A stretch of DNA of 64,000 nt from Casuarius casuarius. Lineage: Eukaryota; Chordata; Aves; Casuariiformes; Casuariidae. Below, piece after piece: positions 35,001-45,053 of this stretch; positions within the stretch are counted from its first letter, which is position 1, and each line of letters starts with the position of its first letter. The stretch is from assembly GCA_003342895.1 (NCBI GenBank), contig PTFA01000005.1, positions 526,979 through 590,978 of the forward strand, in the 5' to 3' direction. The translations under genes and the position numbers were made by a program. Below the pieces are notes generated by a model. The model worked only from the letters and a program-made list of their open reading frames with translations, made no database searches and was not told where the DNA came from.

Positions 35001-38000
35001 GAATTAGCCTTCAGAGGTGCAATATAACTATTTGTATGTATGGCGTATATTTCATACCAGAGCCGGATCCTCTGCTGCTCTACTGAAATCACTGTAAATG
35101 AGTCAAAAATCCTCTAGCTAAGGATTTTGCTAAGGGTAGTTAACAAAAAGACCTGAAAAAATCAACCGCCTTCCCCCTAAAACATAACATTTTAATTTCA
35201 GTACAGTTGGCACCATGTAGTGATTTCTAGCTGTGAGTCCCACAGTCTTCCAGAGCACATTCAAAAATATCTTCTCTTTTTCTCCTTCCCAGGTAGGCAA
35301 TGAGGATGAAGGTCATTCTTTATGGGAGCTGAAGGATGCCCTGACCATCCCATATTCCCTGGGGGTCAACTTGCCATACTTTTTCCATGCTGGGGAGACT
35401 GGTAAGCATGAGGACCCAAGCCCTGCATTATTGCTTACAGAGGAGGAAGCAAAGACATGCAAAGCATAGAAGAAGCAAGCCTGGCTGTGTCAAGATGGGT
35501 GTATGTGTGCATGCATGCATGTGTTTGTGTGTATATAATCTGATTTCCCTGTGCTTCTCCCATATCAGTGTGCTGCTGAAGCATTCCTACATGCCAGCTC
35601 TTCTGCCTGCTCCCTGCTTTTAACTATAGGCTTCACATTGCTCAGCTTCTTTGCCCTACGTGTAACCTGGAGTCAGGCAGCAGGAGGAATCATTGCTGGT
35701 ATGACTCAGCCATTACATCCTTAGAGCAGCATCCACCTCCCATCCACAGCAGCAGAATTCATCAGCCTTTATTTTACATTTTAAGATGAAGAAATGTCTG
35801 AGCTAGCTGCAAGTCTTAGCTAAATACACTTACCAAAATAGCTGACTGTTGCCCTTCATTGCTGGGATAGTCTGCTTATTTGCAATATATTATTCAGCCT
35901 ATATAGGTGGGATTTAACCTACCATGCAAGACAGTTGTGTCTAACTATTGCACTGTGCTTATTAAATGTTGACATCTCCAGAGATGTCTACGTATGAACT
36001 AGTCACCCCAAGCTCCCTTTATAGTCATGAACAGTAACAGGCACTTCTGAGGTGAGTTTCATCTCATGCTAAAGCAGATGTCTAAAATAGGTCATACTCT
36101 AAAAATGATTACATCTCTCCCTTGACTATAAAGAGAGCTCAGGGTGATTAGCTTAGCTGTAAGGCTGATACAGTGCACGTCTAAAGTTAGGCAAGATGAA
36201 TGAGTATCTCCAGGCTGGGCAATGTCCCAGGCAAATCTGTATCCTTGTTTGACTGCAAAAGCAAAGTTGGAACTTGGAGCATGAGAAAGCCTCTCACATT
36301 GCAATTGATACCTTTATTAACAAAACCATCTAGCAGTTTTAGAACATATATGTCCTTATAGCACAGTAATGATTCTTATCTGTCTCTCCTCAGACTGGCA
36401 GGGCACCTCTATAGACAATAACGTGCTGGATGCTCTGCTACTGAATACCAGCCGGATTGGCCATGGACTCGCCCTCATTAAACACCCAGTAGCCAAAAAT
36501 TTATCTCTGAAGAGGGATATTCCCATAGAAGTCTGTCCTATCTCCAACCAGGTATGTTGGTAAAAGCTTAGGTCTTAAGTCAGGGCTTGGGACACTGGAA
36601 CTGCATTTACCATAGCAGCTAGGAGCAGCAGGGAGCTGGAGGGCTCCATGGCAGCTACATTTTTTGCTGCACCCAGGTAGGCTAGGTTTTCTTTGCGCAT
36701 TACACTGCAGCCTGCTGTGCAGACACATTCTGTCTATGTGTAAGGTGTGTGCCACCAGTCAGCTCAAAATCTTTTAAATCTCTATCCAGAGGGGCCTGGG
36801 AAGACAGTCTTCCCTGGTGAAGACAACAAGGTCCAGAGCCAGGGAGGTGCCTAGAGGCATAATGGAAAATACTTTAAAGGCAGGAGGGCCAGAGGTCAAG
36901 AAACTGAGATGGCAACTGGGAATCCTTTTGGTTTCACAAAATTCATAACTCTTTTGCAACACAGCTGCACGGCATGCGTTGTCTGCTGGGCATAGCAGAA
37001 GAGCTGCTTTGGGGTGGAGATGTACCCGTGTGGGCTTTGAGGGAGACGACCCTGATACCGGCTCCTGATTTCCTGCATTTAGTGTCATGGCAAATTTGTA
37101 AGCTACCAAAAGACAGTCCTTGAACCACTTGCATTCAAGTTATTATAAATAAGCAGAAGTTATTCAAACCATTGGCTTTGATTTAGGTGATTAACTTGAG
37201 AAACCAATCTCCCTGTATAGTCAGTGGAGAAAGGTAAGCTCCTCCTGCAGCAATTCAGAGCAGATGCCTAATATGCTCTGAATAGCCCTCTGGAAGCTCT
37301 TCCTCCCTGATAACTAGCAGCTGACACAGGCAGCTATAGGTATAGGTATGTGGTGTGATGGGTGCCATAATGCAACCATGGGTGCAGCAATAACCCGACT
37401 TGGTGTCGTCTCTCACCCTTCCCCACTGAGGTGCTGCTGTTAGTAGCTGACTTGCGGAGCCACCCTGCAGCCAGCCTCATGGCTGAAGGACACCCCGTTG
37501 TGATCAGCCCTGATGATCCCCCTATCTTTGGGGCAAAGGGTGTCTCCTATGACTTCTACGAGGTGTTCATGGCCATCGGAGGGGTGAATGCTGACTTGAG
37601 GACCCTAAAACAGCTTGCGCTCAACTCTATAACGTAAGTTCTTCACCTCTCTAGCCATAGTAATACTAAGCGGAATATCACCTTGCTCTCTGGAAACCCG
37701 CCTTATTTGGGTTTTGGCCCCAGAGCCTCCTCCGCTACGTGGACTGGGCTTCTATTCATTCCAAGTCTGCTCTGTGCATCTTCTCCAAGAGCAGGACATG
37801 GAATCCCCAGAATCTCCTCTGTCCATGCCCTAGGGAGCCTTTCTCTAACCCAGTATCTCAGTTTATTCCCCTTTTCCATCCTGTGCGAAGTTACCTCTAG
37901 CACTTCTCCCTAGGAAGGGGAGAAATGTTATGTTTTTATATCACTTGTCTATTTCTGCTTGAATTTGACTTGCTCTGGTGTTTGCCATGGCCCACTGGTA

Positions 38001-38683
38001 AATAAAGGAAAACGGTTTGCCAGCATGCAATTTGGGTGTGTTTAATCACTTTTTCTGTTTATCTAGACAGCACTGAATGTCCCAAAATAGTTTGGACATG
38101 GTGCCCAGTGTCTTCTGGCTCATTTCTAGAGTTTTGTCTATTTGCCAAATCCTGTGCCAATCTTCATGTCAACCCCAAGCCCCCGCTTGGCTGGGAAGAT
38201 GACAAATACTCTTATTTCCTACTGATTTGGACCAAGTCCAGGGACAATCTCAAAGCAACAGCAGGCCTGTCCCTTTTGCACTAGCCAGTGGGTGCTGGTC
38301 AGAGACACCCCCCCCCAGCTAACACAGACTGAGGTGGTTTGTCCTTGCAGTGCAGGACTTGGTAGCTGTTGACATGGCTGTGATGCCTCTGGTCCCAGCG
38401 TGAGCCCAGCCAGCATGAGCTCAGGGCTCCTTACACCGTGTTACTCTGTGCAGTGTAGGTAGGTCCTGTAAGGGTTAATCTATTGCTGCTTCCTGCCTTT
38501 TCATTTTGGTCACTGATCTTGAAATAGCTGCCCCCTGCCCCCTTGTCTCATACTGACTTTTCTTCTCCTCACAGATACAGTGCCATGCTACCAGAAGAGA
38601 AAGCCAAGGCCAAAGAGGTCTGGCAGAAAAAATGGGACCAGTTCATAGCTGACCTCTCTGATAGCTTTTTGAAGGAGCTTTAG
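19727..38683 (+). CDS. ADA2: Adenosine deaminase 2 (ADGF family), spliced CDS of nine coding exons
   Basis: Secreted, zinc-dependent deaminase converting extracellular adenosine and 2'-deoxyadenosine to inosine forms; in humans made mainly by monocytes and macrophages. Coding exons: 19727-20039, 22940-23165, 30342-30552, 33648-33775, 34887-34977, 35293-35401, 36394-36551, 37431-37633, 38575-38683. They join in frame to 515 codons (human about 511). Seen in the protein: hydrophobic signal peptide about residues 11-27; ADGF N-terminal dimerisation region to about 100; HLHD (His109, His111, zinc); a Cys-containing receptor-binding-like insert about 124-180; HAGE (His355 zinc, Glu358 catalytic); GHG (His383); DDP (Asp440 zinc, Asp441). 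These equal human H112, H114, H356, E359, H384, D441 and D442. N-glycosylation sequons lie at N124, N173, N184, N296 and N377; N296 has no match in the human sequence as I recall it. No frameshift or stop is seen. The start is the first ATG of exon 2, with A at -3. Confidence 0.97.
20040..22939 (+). other. ADA2 intron 2
   Basis: 2.9 kb, GT-AG. No further coding segment recognised. One unresolved base (N) at 21348. Two small perfect stems occur: CTCTCCAG/CTGGAGAG at 20960-20981, and CAGACAT/ATGTCTG near 21040-21060. No repeat family recognised. Confidence 0.85.
22940..23165 (+). CDS. ADA2: ADA2 exon 3
   Basis: Acceptor CTCACCAG. Encodes residues 105-180, with the zinc motif HLHD (His109, His111) and the insert that in human ADA2 forms the putative receptor-binding domain; its cysteines (131, 134, 158) are retained. 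Sequons at N124 and N173. Donor GTGAGT at 23166. Confidence 0.95.
24841..24942. repeat. Left arm of a long inverted repeat in ADA2 intron 3
   Basis: The core 24888-24942 matches the reverse complement of 25772-25826 at 53 of 55 positions. The outer part (24841-24887) matches 25827-25868 less well, with small gaps. The spacer is about 830 bp. Transcribed through ADA2, the arms could pair. Confidence 0.9.
25490..25640 (+). mobile_element. Decayed CR1/L3-type retroposon fragment
   Basis: Carries the diagnostic string order GTAGGTACTGTACAATACA, then GGGAAACTGAGGCAGAGA, then a 'cctca-gcaaat-gtcagagcc' block. This recalls the 3' part of CR1/L3 elements in amniotes. Heavily diverged; boundaries approximate. 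Confidence 0.5.
25772..25868. repeat. Right arm of the long inverted repeat in ADA2 intron 3
   Basis: Reverse-complement partner of 24841-24942. The 55-bp inner core is nearly identical; similarity falls outward to roughly three-quarters. This may be the long terminal inverted repeat of an old non-autonomous DNA transposon, or two copies of one element in opposite orientation. No target-site duplication was recognised. Confidence 0.9.
26220..26233 (+). repeat. Short (TG)n tract
   Basis: Six to seven TG units in ADA2 intron 3, within T-rich sequence. Confidence 0.85.
26787..26810 (+). repeat. A24 homopolymer
   Basis: Run of 24 A in ADA2 intron 3. No AATAAA or recognisable retrocopy lies directly upstream, so it is treated as a simple repeat. 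Confidence 0.9.
27680..28010. promoter_or_regulatory. CpG-enriched segment inside ADA2 intron 3
   Basis: Visibly denser in CG dinucleotides (for example CCCGCAG, GCCGCTCC, GGCCGGCG, CGGCCGGG) than the surrounding AT-rich intron. Open reading frames on both strands here look like by-products of GC content. Could be an internal promoter or enhancer, or chance; no TATA box or splice-supported exon assigned. Confidence 0.35.
30342..30552 (+). CDS. ADA2: ADA2 exon 4
   Basis: Acceptor after TTTCTATAG. Encodes residues 181-250: LLRNLTLVT with sequon N184, the ISGLI-like helix (here IASGLI) and EDN-QYVEIRA. The donor GTACAT begins at 30553, so the exon ends at a codon boundary. Confidence 0.95.
30553..33647 (+). 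other. ADA2 intron 4
   Basis: 3.1 kb, GT-AG. Contains one N (31502), a short TTCTA/CTATT iteration near 31236-31256, a purine-only-like tract at about 32875-32935 and a CR1/L3-like fragment at about 33125-33250. Nothing coding recognised. Confidence 0.85.
33125..33250 (+). mobile_element. Decayed CR1/L3 or MIR-like fragment
   Basis: The block GGGAAGCTGTGG, GGATTAAATGACCTACTCAA, GGTCATGGAGCA and GCAGAGGGGAGCTGAA follows the word order of the 'gaaactgaggcacagagaggttaaatgacttgcccaaggtcac' class of ancient amniote retroposons. Boundaries approximate. Confidence 0.5.
33648..33775 (+). CDS. ADA2: ADA2 exon 5
   Basis: Acceptor CATCCTACAG. Encodes residues 251-292, starting VYEL and including the conserved TYQEV and KII blocks. 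Ends within an Arg codon (AG|G). Donor GTAGAG. Confidence 0.95.
33776..34886 (+). other. ADA2 intron 5
   Basis: 1.1 kb, GT-AG. No repeat, RNA gene or coding sequence recognised. Confidence 0.85.
34887..34977 (+). CDS. ADA2: ADA2 exon 6
   Basis: Acceptor TGCTGTTTAG. Encodes residues 294-323, ending FLAGFDL (human VVAGFDL). Carries the sequon N296-V-S. Donor GTAACT at 34978. Confidence 0.93.
34978..35292 (+). other. ADA2 intron 6
   Basis: 315 bp, GT-AG with a pyrimidine-rich end (TTCTCCTTCCCAG). Nothing else seen. Confidence 0.88.
35293..35401 (+). CDS. ADA2: ADA2 exon 7 (HAGE catalytic motif)
   Basis: Acceptor TCCTTCCCAG. Encodes residues 324-359 plus one base: [10 protein letters not shown] through PYFFHAGET. 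It contains zinc ligand His355 and catalytic Glu358. Donor GTAAGC at 35402. Confidence 0.96.
35402..36393 (+). other. ADA2 intron 7
   Basis: 1.0 kb, GT-AG. Short alternating TG/CATG stretch at about 35500-35535. Nothing else recognised. Confidence 0.85.
36394..36551 (+). CDS. ADA2: ADA2 exon 8
   Basis: Acceptor TCTCCTCAG. Encodes residues 360-412, including DWQGTSID, the sequon N377 and RIGHG with His383, ending [10 protein letters not shown]. Donor GTATGT at 36552. Confidence 0.96.
36552..37430 (+). other. ADA2 intron 8
   Basis: 0.9 kb; begins GTATGT and ends CCCCACTGAG, an unusual GAG acceptor. Nothing else recognised. Confidence 0.85.
37431..37633 (+). CDS. ADA2: ADA2 exon 9 (DDP metal-binding motif; unusual GAG acceptor)
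   Basis: Encodes residues 413-479 and two bases of 480: [10 protein letters not shown], then SPDDP with zinc ligand Asp440 and Asp441, then SYDFYEVF. The protein alignment puts the intron end directly before GTG at 37431, so the 3' splice site reads CTGAG, with the disfavoured G at -3. Donor GTAAGT at 37634 is strong. Confidence 0.94.
37634..38574 (+). other. ADA2 intron 9
   Basis: 0.94 kb, GTAAGT...CTCACAG. A C9 run lies at about 38310-38318. Nothing else recognised. Confidence 0.85.
38575..38683 (+). CDS. ADA2: ADA2 exon 10 (last coding exon, stop TAG)
   Basis: Acceptor CTCCTCACAG. Encodes residues 481-515, YSAMLPEEK then [10 protein letters not shown], which match the human KKRWDKFIADV end. 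The C-terminal tail is about four residues longer than human. Stop TAG at 38681-38683. Confidence 0.95.
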
Positions 38684-39475
38684 AAGGGAAGAGAGCCATC
38701 TCAGAAGGCAGTTGGCAAGTCAGAGTGAGCCAGGCTTACTGCTAACGCAGAGAGACAGAGAGAGTGCTTCTTCCATTGGGCTTGAGCAGACAAGCCTCTG
38801 AGTCTCACTTGAGAATGGATGATTCTCGTAAACTAGACTTAATGCTAAGAACAAGCTGCGGTACACTATAAAAGTCATTGACTGGAGGTAAAATGCAGTT
38901 GTGAGCCTTTATAACAGCAGCAACAACAAGAACAAAAAAATACGCTGCTCAAAATGACATAGTCCAAACAGTTAGAAATTGCCAGTGACTGAATCCCGAC
39001 ATCCTTGTTCAGGGAAAACATGGTTTCTAATTAGAGTTAGTGGGAGATTGCCAACATGAGGATCTCTGAATTTTGCCTTATCATTACAAAACGCAGACCT
39101 TGTCCGGAAACAGCTAAGACAAACATCCAGCCATTTGGGCCACTGACCTTCAGGAGAGCAAGGACTGAAAATGACTCTTGTTATGTTTAACCCTGGGCCT
39201 GCTGCCAAAATAGCACTGCTAGGTTGAAGAACGAGTCATAGGTCTGACGTCTGCTATTTCAGGACTTACCAGTGCTGCAAACAAGTTGATGGAACTGTAC
39301 GAATGCTCCCAGAACGTTTAAGCTTGGTCACACAGTGATCACAAAACCAAAAAGAAGTGCCTCGGTTGCTGACAGTTTTCTCAGGCAGAATCCTTTTCTG
39401 TCCTCTGGTCGCATGGAAACTAAAATGCTTTTCAGCTGAGAAAAAAAACCACCCTGGCTTCCCAGACCCAGCTTA

Positions 39476-39481
39476 ATTAAA
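39476..39481 (+). other. ADA2: Candidate ADA2 polyadenylation signal (ATTAAA)
   Basis: The common ATTAAA variant lies 0.8 kb after the ADA2 stop; another ATTAAA is at 39834-39839. No canonical AATAAA was seen nearer to the stop. Which is used cannot be told from sequence alone. Confidence 0.3.
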
Positions 39482-42400
39482 ACTCTGATCCTGCACAAGG
39501 ACATGTTAACACAGGCCTCTGCATTTATAGGAAGCTCCTTTTGATTTCAGGGGGTTCCACTGTGGGCCTGTGTTGCCTAAATCAGAGCAGATATGTGCCC
39601 TTATTCAGCCTATATCCGTATCAGACAGATCTTCACCTTGGTGGAGAGCCATTCTCATGCTTTGGATATCCAATATTTTCACAGGGATCTTTGTAGTTAC
39701 CAGTTCTTTGGCAGAAAAGTATTGCAGCAACTACACAATAAGTAGTGTTGAGACAAGCAGATTCCCTTGCTTAGCAACATCAGAAATATTGGGGAAAGAA
39801 ATAGTTTCAGGATGACTGCTTTGTATAAGGGAGATTAAAAAAAGAAATCTTAACCAGGGTGCTAAGCAAATCCAGCAAAATCCTTCAGCACAAATGCTGA
39901 AAGGCCATAAAACCCAGCTATGCAGCCAGCATCAGCTGGTGTCTCTCTGACTTCGGTGGAACCACACTGGTTTGCCTCAGCCGAGGTGGCTGCCGTGGAG
40001 ATTTTACACTTTTTCCCACTGAAAGATGTCTCCCTCCTCAGAGCCTACCTATGACTTGCTCTGTCTGTTACTGCCTGATCTGACCAGCTCAGGCTAATCG
40101 GCTCTCTCTACATTTTCTGCTAACTGTTCCGAGCTGCCTGGCTATAGTGTTTATTTCCACTGACCTTGAGTAAAACACCCAAGTGGGACAAAAGAATAGT
40201 TACTACAGAAGCTGATCAAGCTGCACAGCTTGTGTGTCCCCTGCATGCAAAGTATTAAATTTGCCCACATTTCATAGGCTGCAAGTTTACATCTAGCTGT
40301 CTCAGGCAAAAACAAAACAAAAACAACAAACTGAAGGCATCTGGGTTGCAGAACACAAAGCAGCAGCAAAGCAAACCACAGAAAGCAAAAAGTGGCAACC
40401 CACTCACACATTTTGCTAATCAAGTGAGTTTAGCTCCTCACACCACTACCCCTTCCAGCTACAGCTACCTCCACTCCAGCTCTCTGCCCGCATGACTCAC
40501 ACCTTCCTCTGAAGGCCAGCAACCGCTCTTCACAGGTTAGCCCTTCACAGGCCTTGATGCAGAGCTGGTAGTGGGATCAAGCTTTATACTGGAGGAGCCA
40601 AGAAGAAGCACCTCCTCCTCTGTGGGTGCAACATACAGGGCTCAAAGTAAAATCCCCCAGGTTGCCAGTGCTTGCAGATTATAAATGCTGACTGAGGAAA
40701 TGTCTTTTCTTTTATGCTGACAAGGAAAACTGCTGTAAATAGGTGGAACGACTGCTAACAAGTGACCTGAAGTCAAGTCCCTTGGAGCCCCCTGGTATTT
40801 CAGCTTGCTACGTGTCAGTGGAGGAAGATCTTTCATTTGCCATGAGCTGATTCTCCCTTAAGTGAGCCTCTTTGCTGCACGGTGAAGCTAATCATTAGAG
40901 ACTCTGTGTGGGAGGAGCTGAGGTCCTTAACACAGGTTTACCCACCTCTATTCCCTTTCTACTTTAGTGGAAAGGTTTTAGCTGTCAGCGTATTGACCTG
41001 TATACTTCCTTCACATGTTTTCTTGGGGGCTTGAACCACTGATGGCCTTTTGGTTACCTGTATTTCTCCCTCCTCACCACCTGCAAGCAGGGTTAGCTCT
41101 ACTGGTTGCTGAACACTTGCTGAGACCAGCTTACCTGTTTTGTCCAGTTTGTACTCATCTTCCTGTGAAGAGCCTCCTGTGCATTAGGTCATTAGCCTAC
41201 TTTGCAGCGGGAACCGTGATGTGTTGTGGCCTGATGTATGGAGCCCACCAGGGCGATGCTGTTCAGGACGATAGCAGAGCAGCCACTGGGGGGGTTTTGA
41301 ATTGGGCAGGTCTGAGGTGATCTTAAATTCCTCAAATGGTGCCCTCAGAAAGGTAAAGCATGGCCCTTACCGGCCTATGTTTGGATTTGTGACTAGTGTT
41401 TCCTTTCTGCAGAAGAAATGCGTCTTAGGGTTTGGTCAGACAGCAGAAGCTTTCTCATCCAAATCACATATATTTAAATGTGAATTTGAATTGAATGGAG
41501 GCTCTTGACTCCAGTGGTACATCCTTCCCTCTGTCTCCTTGAACAGGTCATTGCCATGTGTGATGACTGGGGCTTCCCAAGTGTCCTCTGGCAATAGATG
41601 AGCTTTACCTCTTTTAGGGCCTTTGAGAGACAGATAGGAGTGGGGCTGGCCTGCTTTACTGCTGGGGCTCAACTCTTTTTTAGAGTGTGCCCTTTCTCAG
41701 AGAAAGGTATAAATTGCAAAACCTAGACTGAATCCCCACCCCTCTAACTCTAGTACAAAAAGGTAGGAATTCAGGCTGCACCGCAGCAGTTTAAAAAGGT
41801 GTGTGTATCCATTCAGATATCTCTACAGCTTAGGGGAAAATTGGCTATGGGGCTTGGCTGAGACTCAGCTCTTAGCACTTGCAGTAGCATTTAAAGGATT
41901 TTGCTGCCAGTCCATCTTCTTACTCTCAGTACTTTGGTTCCCTGCTCCCACTTGTGGCACAAATACATGATATATAATGCTCTCTTGTCCGTTTCCTTCA
42001 GAAGACAGTATATATTTCAATCTCTAAACCTGTTTCCATTGTGGAGGGTTTTTTCTCCCTCTTTTGTTAAAAAGGACTGTGATACCTGTATTTTATGTGG
42101 TTTTATTTTATCCTGGTATGTGCAGAGGGATGTTTCATGTCACTCAGGCTGGAGTACAATTATGAGGGAGTCTGCAGTGTCTTCACAGCACGATGCAAAG
42201 GGCAGTTTGATCCATGGGGCTAACGTGCTGTGGAGACAAACCTGAGCCACGTGGCTCCGCACTGCACAGGTCTCCCAGCTCCCCCCCTTCCCCAGGCCAC
42301 ACTGTAGCTGCATCCAGCTCTGGGACATATCTTTGCACAGAGATAGCACGACGGACATGTTTTGCATGTGCTACCTCTCCTCCTGTTACAGTTGTGTACC

Positions 42401-43852
42401 ATCTCTGTGGCAGCCACAGCATGGGAAAGCAGAAGGAACTACTGAAGGTCATTTTACTTGCTTTTAGCATGAGCCTAACAGGCAACAAGGTGAAAACAAA
42501 CACTATGTGACCAGCCCATCCTTTGCAAAGCTACCAAGTGCTTTGTGGAGCATCAGTGAGCTACATGGTACAGCTTTAAGGGTCTTTGCCCCTAGTACTA
42601 ATGGTGAGTATGAGAAGAAAGGGACAGCTACAGAACCTGAAAACCTGAGATGAAGGAGGCATTTGGATGAGCAGGGTTGGAAGTAGCCACAAGGGCGGTA
42701 GGAGGTTGGGTAGCCTGCATTGAGCAGGACAGAGCTAATGGGGCCAAAACGGCCCGCCTTCACTATTGATCCAGTCTCAGGAGCAAGGAAGGAGAGTAGA
42801 AAATCCACGGAAGTTTCTGTACCACTTATTTCAAGCAGTCATATGGATACAGCAAGTCCTATACCTGGTATTTCCTCCATCAGTCTCTTCCTGTGGCCTC
42901 TTCAGGTTTGATTTGTTTAAAGGGGAATTAGATAGAGCTTTGTCACAAATCTACTGGTGTTTTGTTGCACAGCAGCTTAGACTGCCTTTGGAGCACTTTA
43001 ATAAATGAAATGTTCCTCCCAGTCACTTACTGGCAGGAAATGGCTGACCCAGCACTAGTGGTTGCTGTCAAAAATCATGCCAACAAAAGCAGGGAGAGAA
43101 GTAAAATAGTTGGTTGAAGAGGTACGTCCAAATGAGCAGCTGGATCTAAGCTTCACATGAGCCTCTATCACAACAGTGGGACTAAGCAGATGCCAGATCC
43201 TAAGCAAAGCCATCTATCTGGCCATAAAACACAGGGCTGTAGAAGTATTTTCCATTAGTTCCCACTGCTCAGCCTGCTTCAGGTTTTTGTCCTATAAGTC
43301 TCTGAATTAGTCTCTTCACAGGTAAAGGAAGGACATTTCTTTGGCCAGAAATGTGTAGCTCTAATTGGCCAACTACATAATTCTGTTCTTTACAGCCTTG
43401 CAGCAGTTGCAATCATGGCAAGTGGCTCAAGTGTTTCCTGTCCACTGAGGGAGGGACAGGCAGGTGAAGGGTCTGGCTCTCAGTTCTACCAGCTTGTCAT
43501 TTTTATCAGGCTGTGTCCTCCCCCTTGGTCATTACAGGATAAGAAAGGCATTTTACTGTATTTTCTCAACCTTTGGCTTGTCCATCATTCCATGAGCAAG
43601 CTGCAGCAGAGAAAGGGAGAAACCAGAGGGGGAGGGTTGGTACAGGCCATTAGAGCCTCTCTGGTAAGAAATGAGACTGAAGGTATTGCTGCTTTCGAGG
43701 GGGGATGTTAGAAGGTCAAGAAGGGGGGGGTGGTGGTGATGACAGGGCGGAGTCCAGGGAAAACACAGCTGCGAAGTTTACATAGGAACCCACAGGAGAA
43801 GGCTACGGGCAACTGCCTGCTTTGCTTGTGTTTAAAGCCAGCTATGAAATGA

Positions 43853-43864
43853 GGGGGGGGGGGG
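43853..43864 (+). repeat. G12 homopolymer
   Basis: Twelve G in a row after ATGA. Another G8 run followed by TGGTGGTG lies at about 43723-43738. Locally G-quadruplex-prone. Confidence 0.85.
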
Positions 43865-44510
43865 AAAGCATTCAAGTACTGTATAAATGGAAGAAGAGTC
43901 TCCTGTGGGCTGATGTAAGAGGGGTCAAACGAACATCTCTGGTGCACTGGGGGCATTATGGGATATGGCTATTACCAGATGTGCATGTAGAAGAAATCGT
44001 AAGGCCCATCTCTAACAGGCAAAACAAGAACTTTCTAGTAGAGTTGGTGAGAAAGTCTCAACTCTTCAAGGGAAAATTACACCACCAGACGTTTAGCACA
44101 GCGATGAGAGGGCTCAAGTCTATGACTGCTGGTCCTGGGAGGACCAGATTTCAGCGGCCAAAGCAGGAGCTGTGGCAAGCAGCACTTGGCAGCCATGCTG
44201 CTGTCAGGCCCCGCTGCGTGTGCCAGGCTCAGCCTGCGTCCGGCTGCTGGCAAACTCCCTCTGCAGTGGTTTAAAAATAAACACTTCAGCCTGTTGGACA
44301 ACCTTCCTTGTAAAAATAAATACAGCATCTTTGCCAGCCTCCCAGGAACACTCATGAGGACTGGCTGGGGTGCACGCGCCCTCGAAGGCGGGTACCCTGG
44401 CCGGAAATGTGGCTACCCTCTCTACTCTCGCTCAGTGGTGTCTGAGGCATGAGGGGCACCAAATCCCCTTCTGAGCCCAGATCTTCACTCCCTGTGCTGG
44501 TTGCATCCGA

Positions 44511-44550
44511 GGTCTGCGAGCCTGGACAGCAGAGTCCAGGCTTGCAGACC
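44511..44550. repeat. Near-perfect 17-bp stem, 6-nt loop hairpin
   Basis: Left arm 44511-44527 (GGTCTGCGAGCCTGGAC), loop AGCAGA, right arm 44534-44550 (GTCCAGGCTTGCAGACC). Sixteen of 17 positions pair as DNA, and the remaining G opposite T is a wobble pair in RNA of the + strand. Pairing does not extend outward, so the stem is shorter than a typical pre-miRNA. Confidence 0.9.
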
Positions 44551-44689
44551 AGTGTTTTCTTCTGTGGCTGATTCACAAGAGGGAAATGCCCCAGAGGGGG
44601 CAAACTGAATTTGCAAGGACCCCATCTTGCCCTGGGGGGGGGATGGTTAGCAGCTGACTCGTTACTGCTGCAGGTCCCAGAGCAGAAAA

Positions 44690-44890
44690 AGCAGGAAGAC
44701 ACCCCCGCCCTCGCTCTTTCTCCTCCCGGGGGGCCGGTGCCCCGGCTGGGCAGGCAGCCGGCCCCGCGCAGCCCCGCCGTGGAGCAGCGGCGCACCCTGC
44801 CGGCCCGCGCCGGCTGCGCACCCCGCGCATGGCCACGGCGCCCCTCGCCTCCGCCGCAGCCCGCCGGCCGCTTGCGCGTCCCGTCAGGCT
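44690..44890. promoter_or_regulatory. Small orphan CpG island between ADA2 and HDHD5
   Basis: About 200 bp very dense in CG (GCCGGCCCGCGCCGGC-like words) in otherwise ordinary intergenic DNA, 2.5 kb before the HDHD5 island. ORFs cross it on both strands. Candidate promoter of an unannotated transcript or a regulatory element; no splice-supported exon found. Confidence 0.5.
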
Positions 44891-45038
44891 TGTTAATAGC
44901 AAAAACAGGTGAAAAAAACAGCTCGTCCACTGGTCCAGGGCAAGGGAAAAGCCTGTTTTTGCTTCAGGCTTAAATTTGTGCGGCACCAGCTATGAATGCA
45001 GAAGACCTCTGGCTATAAGGAGGGAGGAAAAGCACCAG

Positions 45039-45053
45039 AAAAAAAAAAAAAAA
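45039..45053 (+). repeat. A15 homopolymer
   Basis: Fifteen A followed by CCC. Simple repeat. Confidence 0.85.

Noticed and set aside
44352..44930. 192-codon minus-strand ORF over the orphan CpG island
   Set aside because: Low-complexity Gly/Arg/Pro composition, ORFs on both strands, no family recognised and no splice support.
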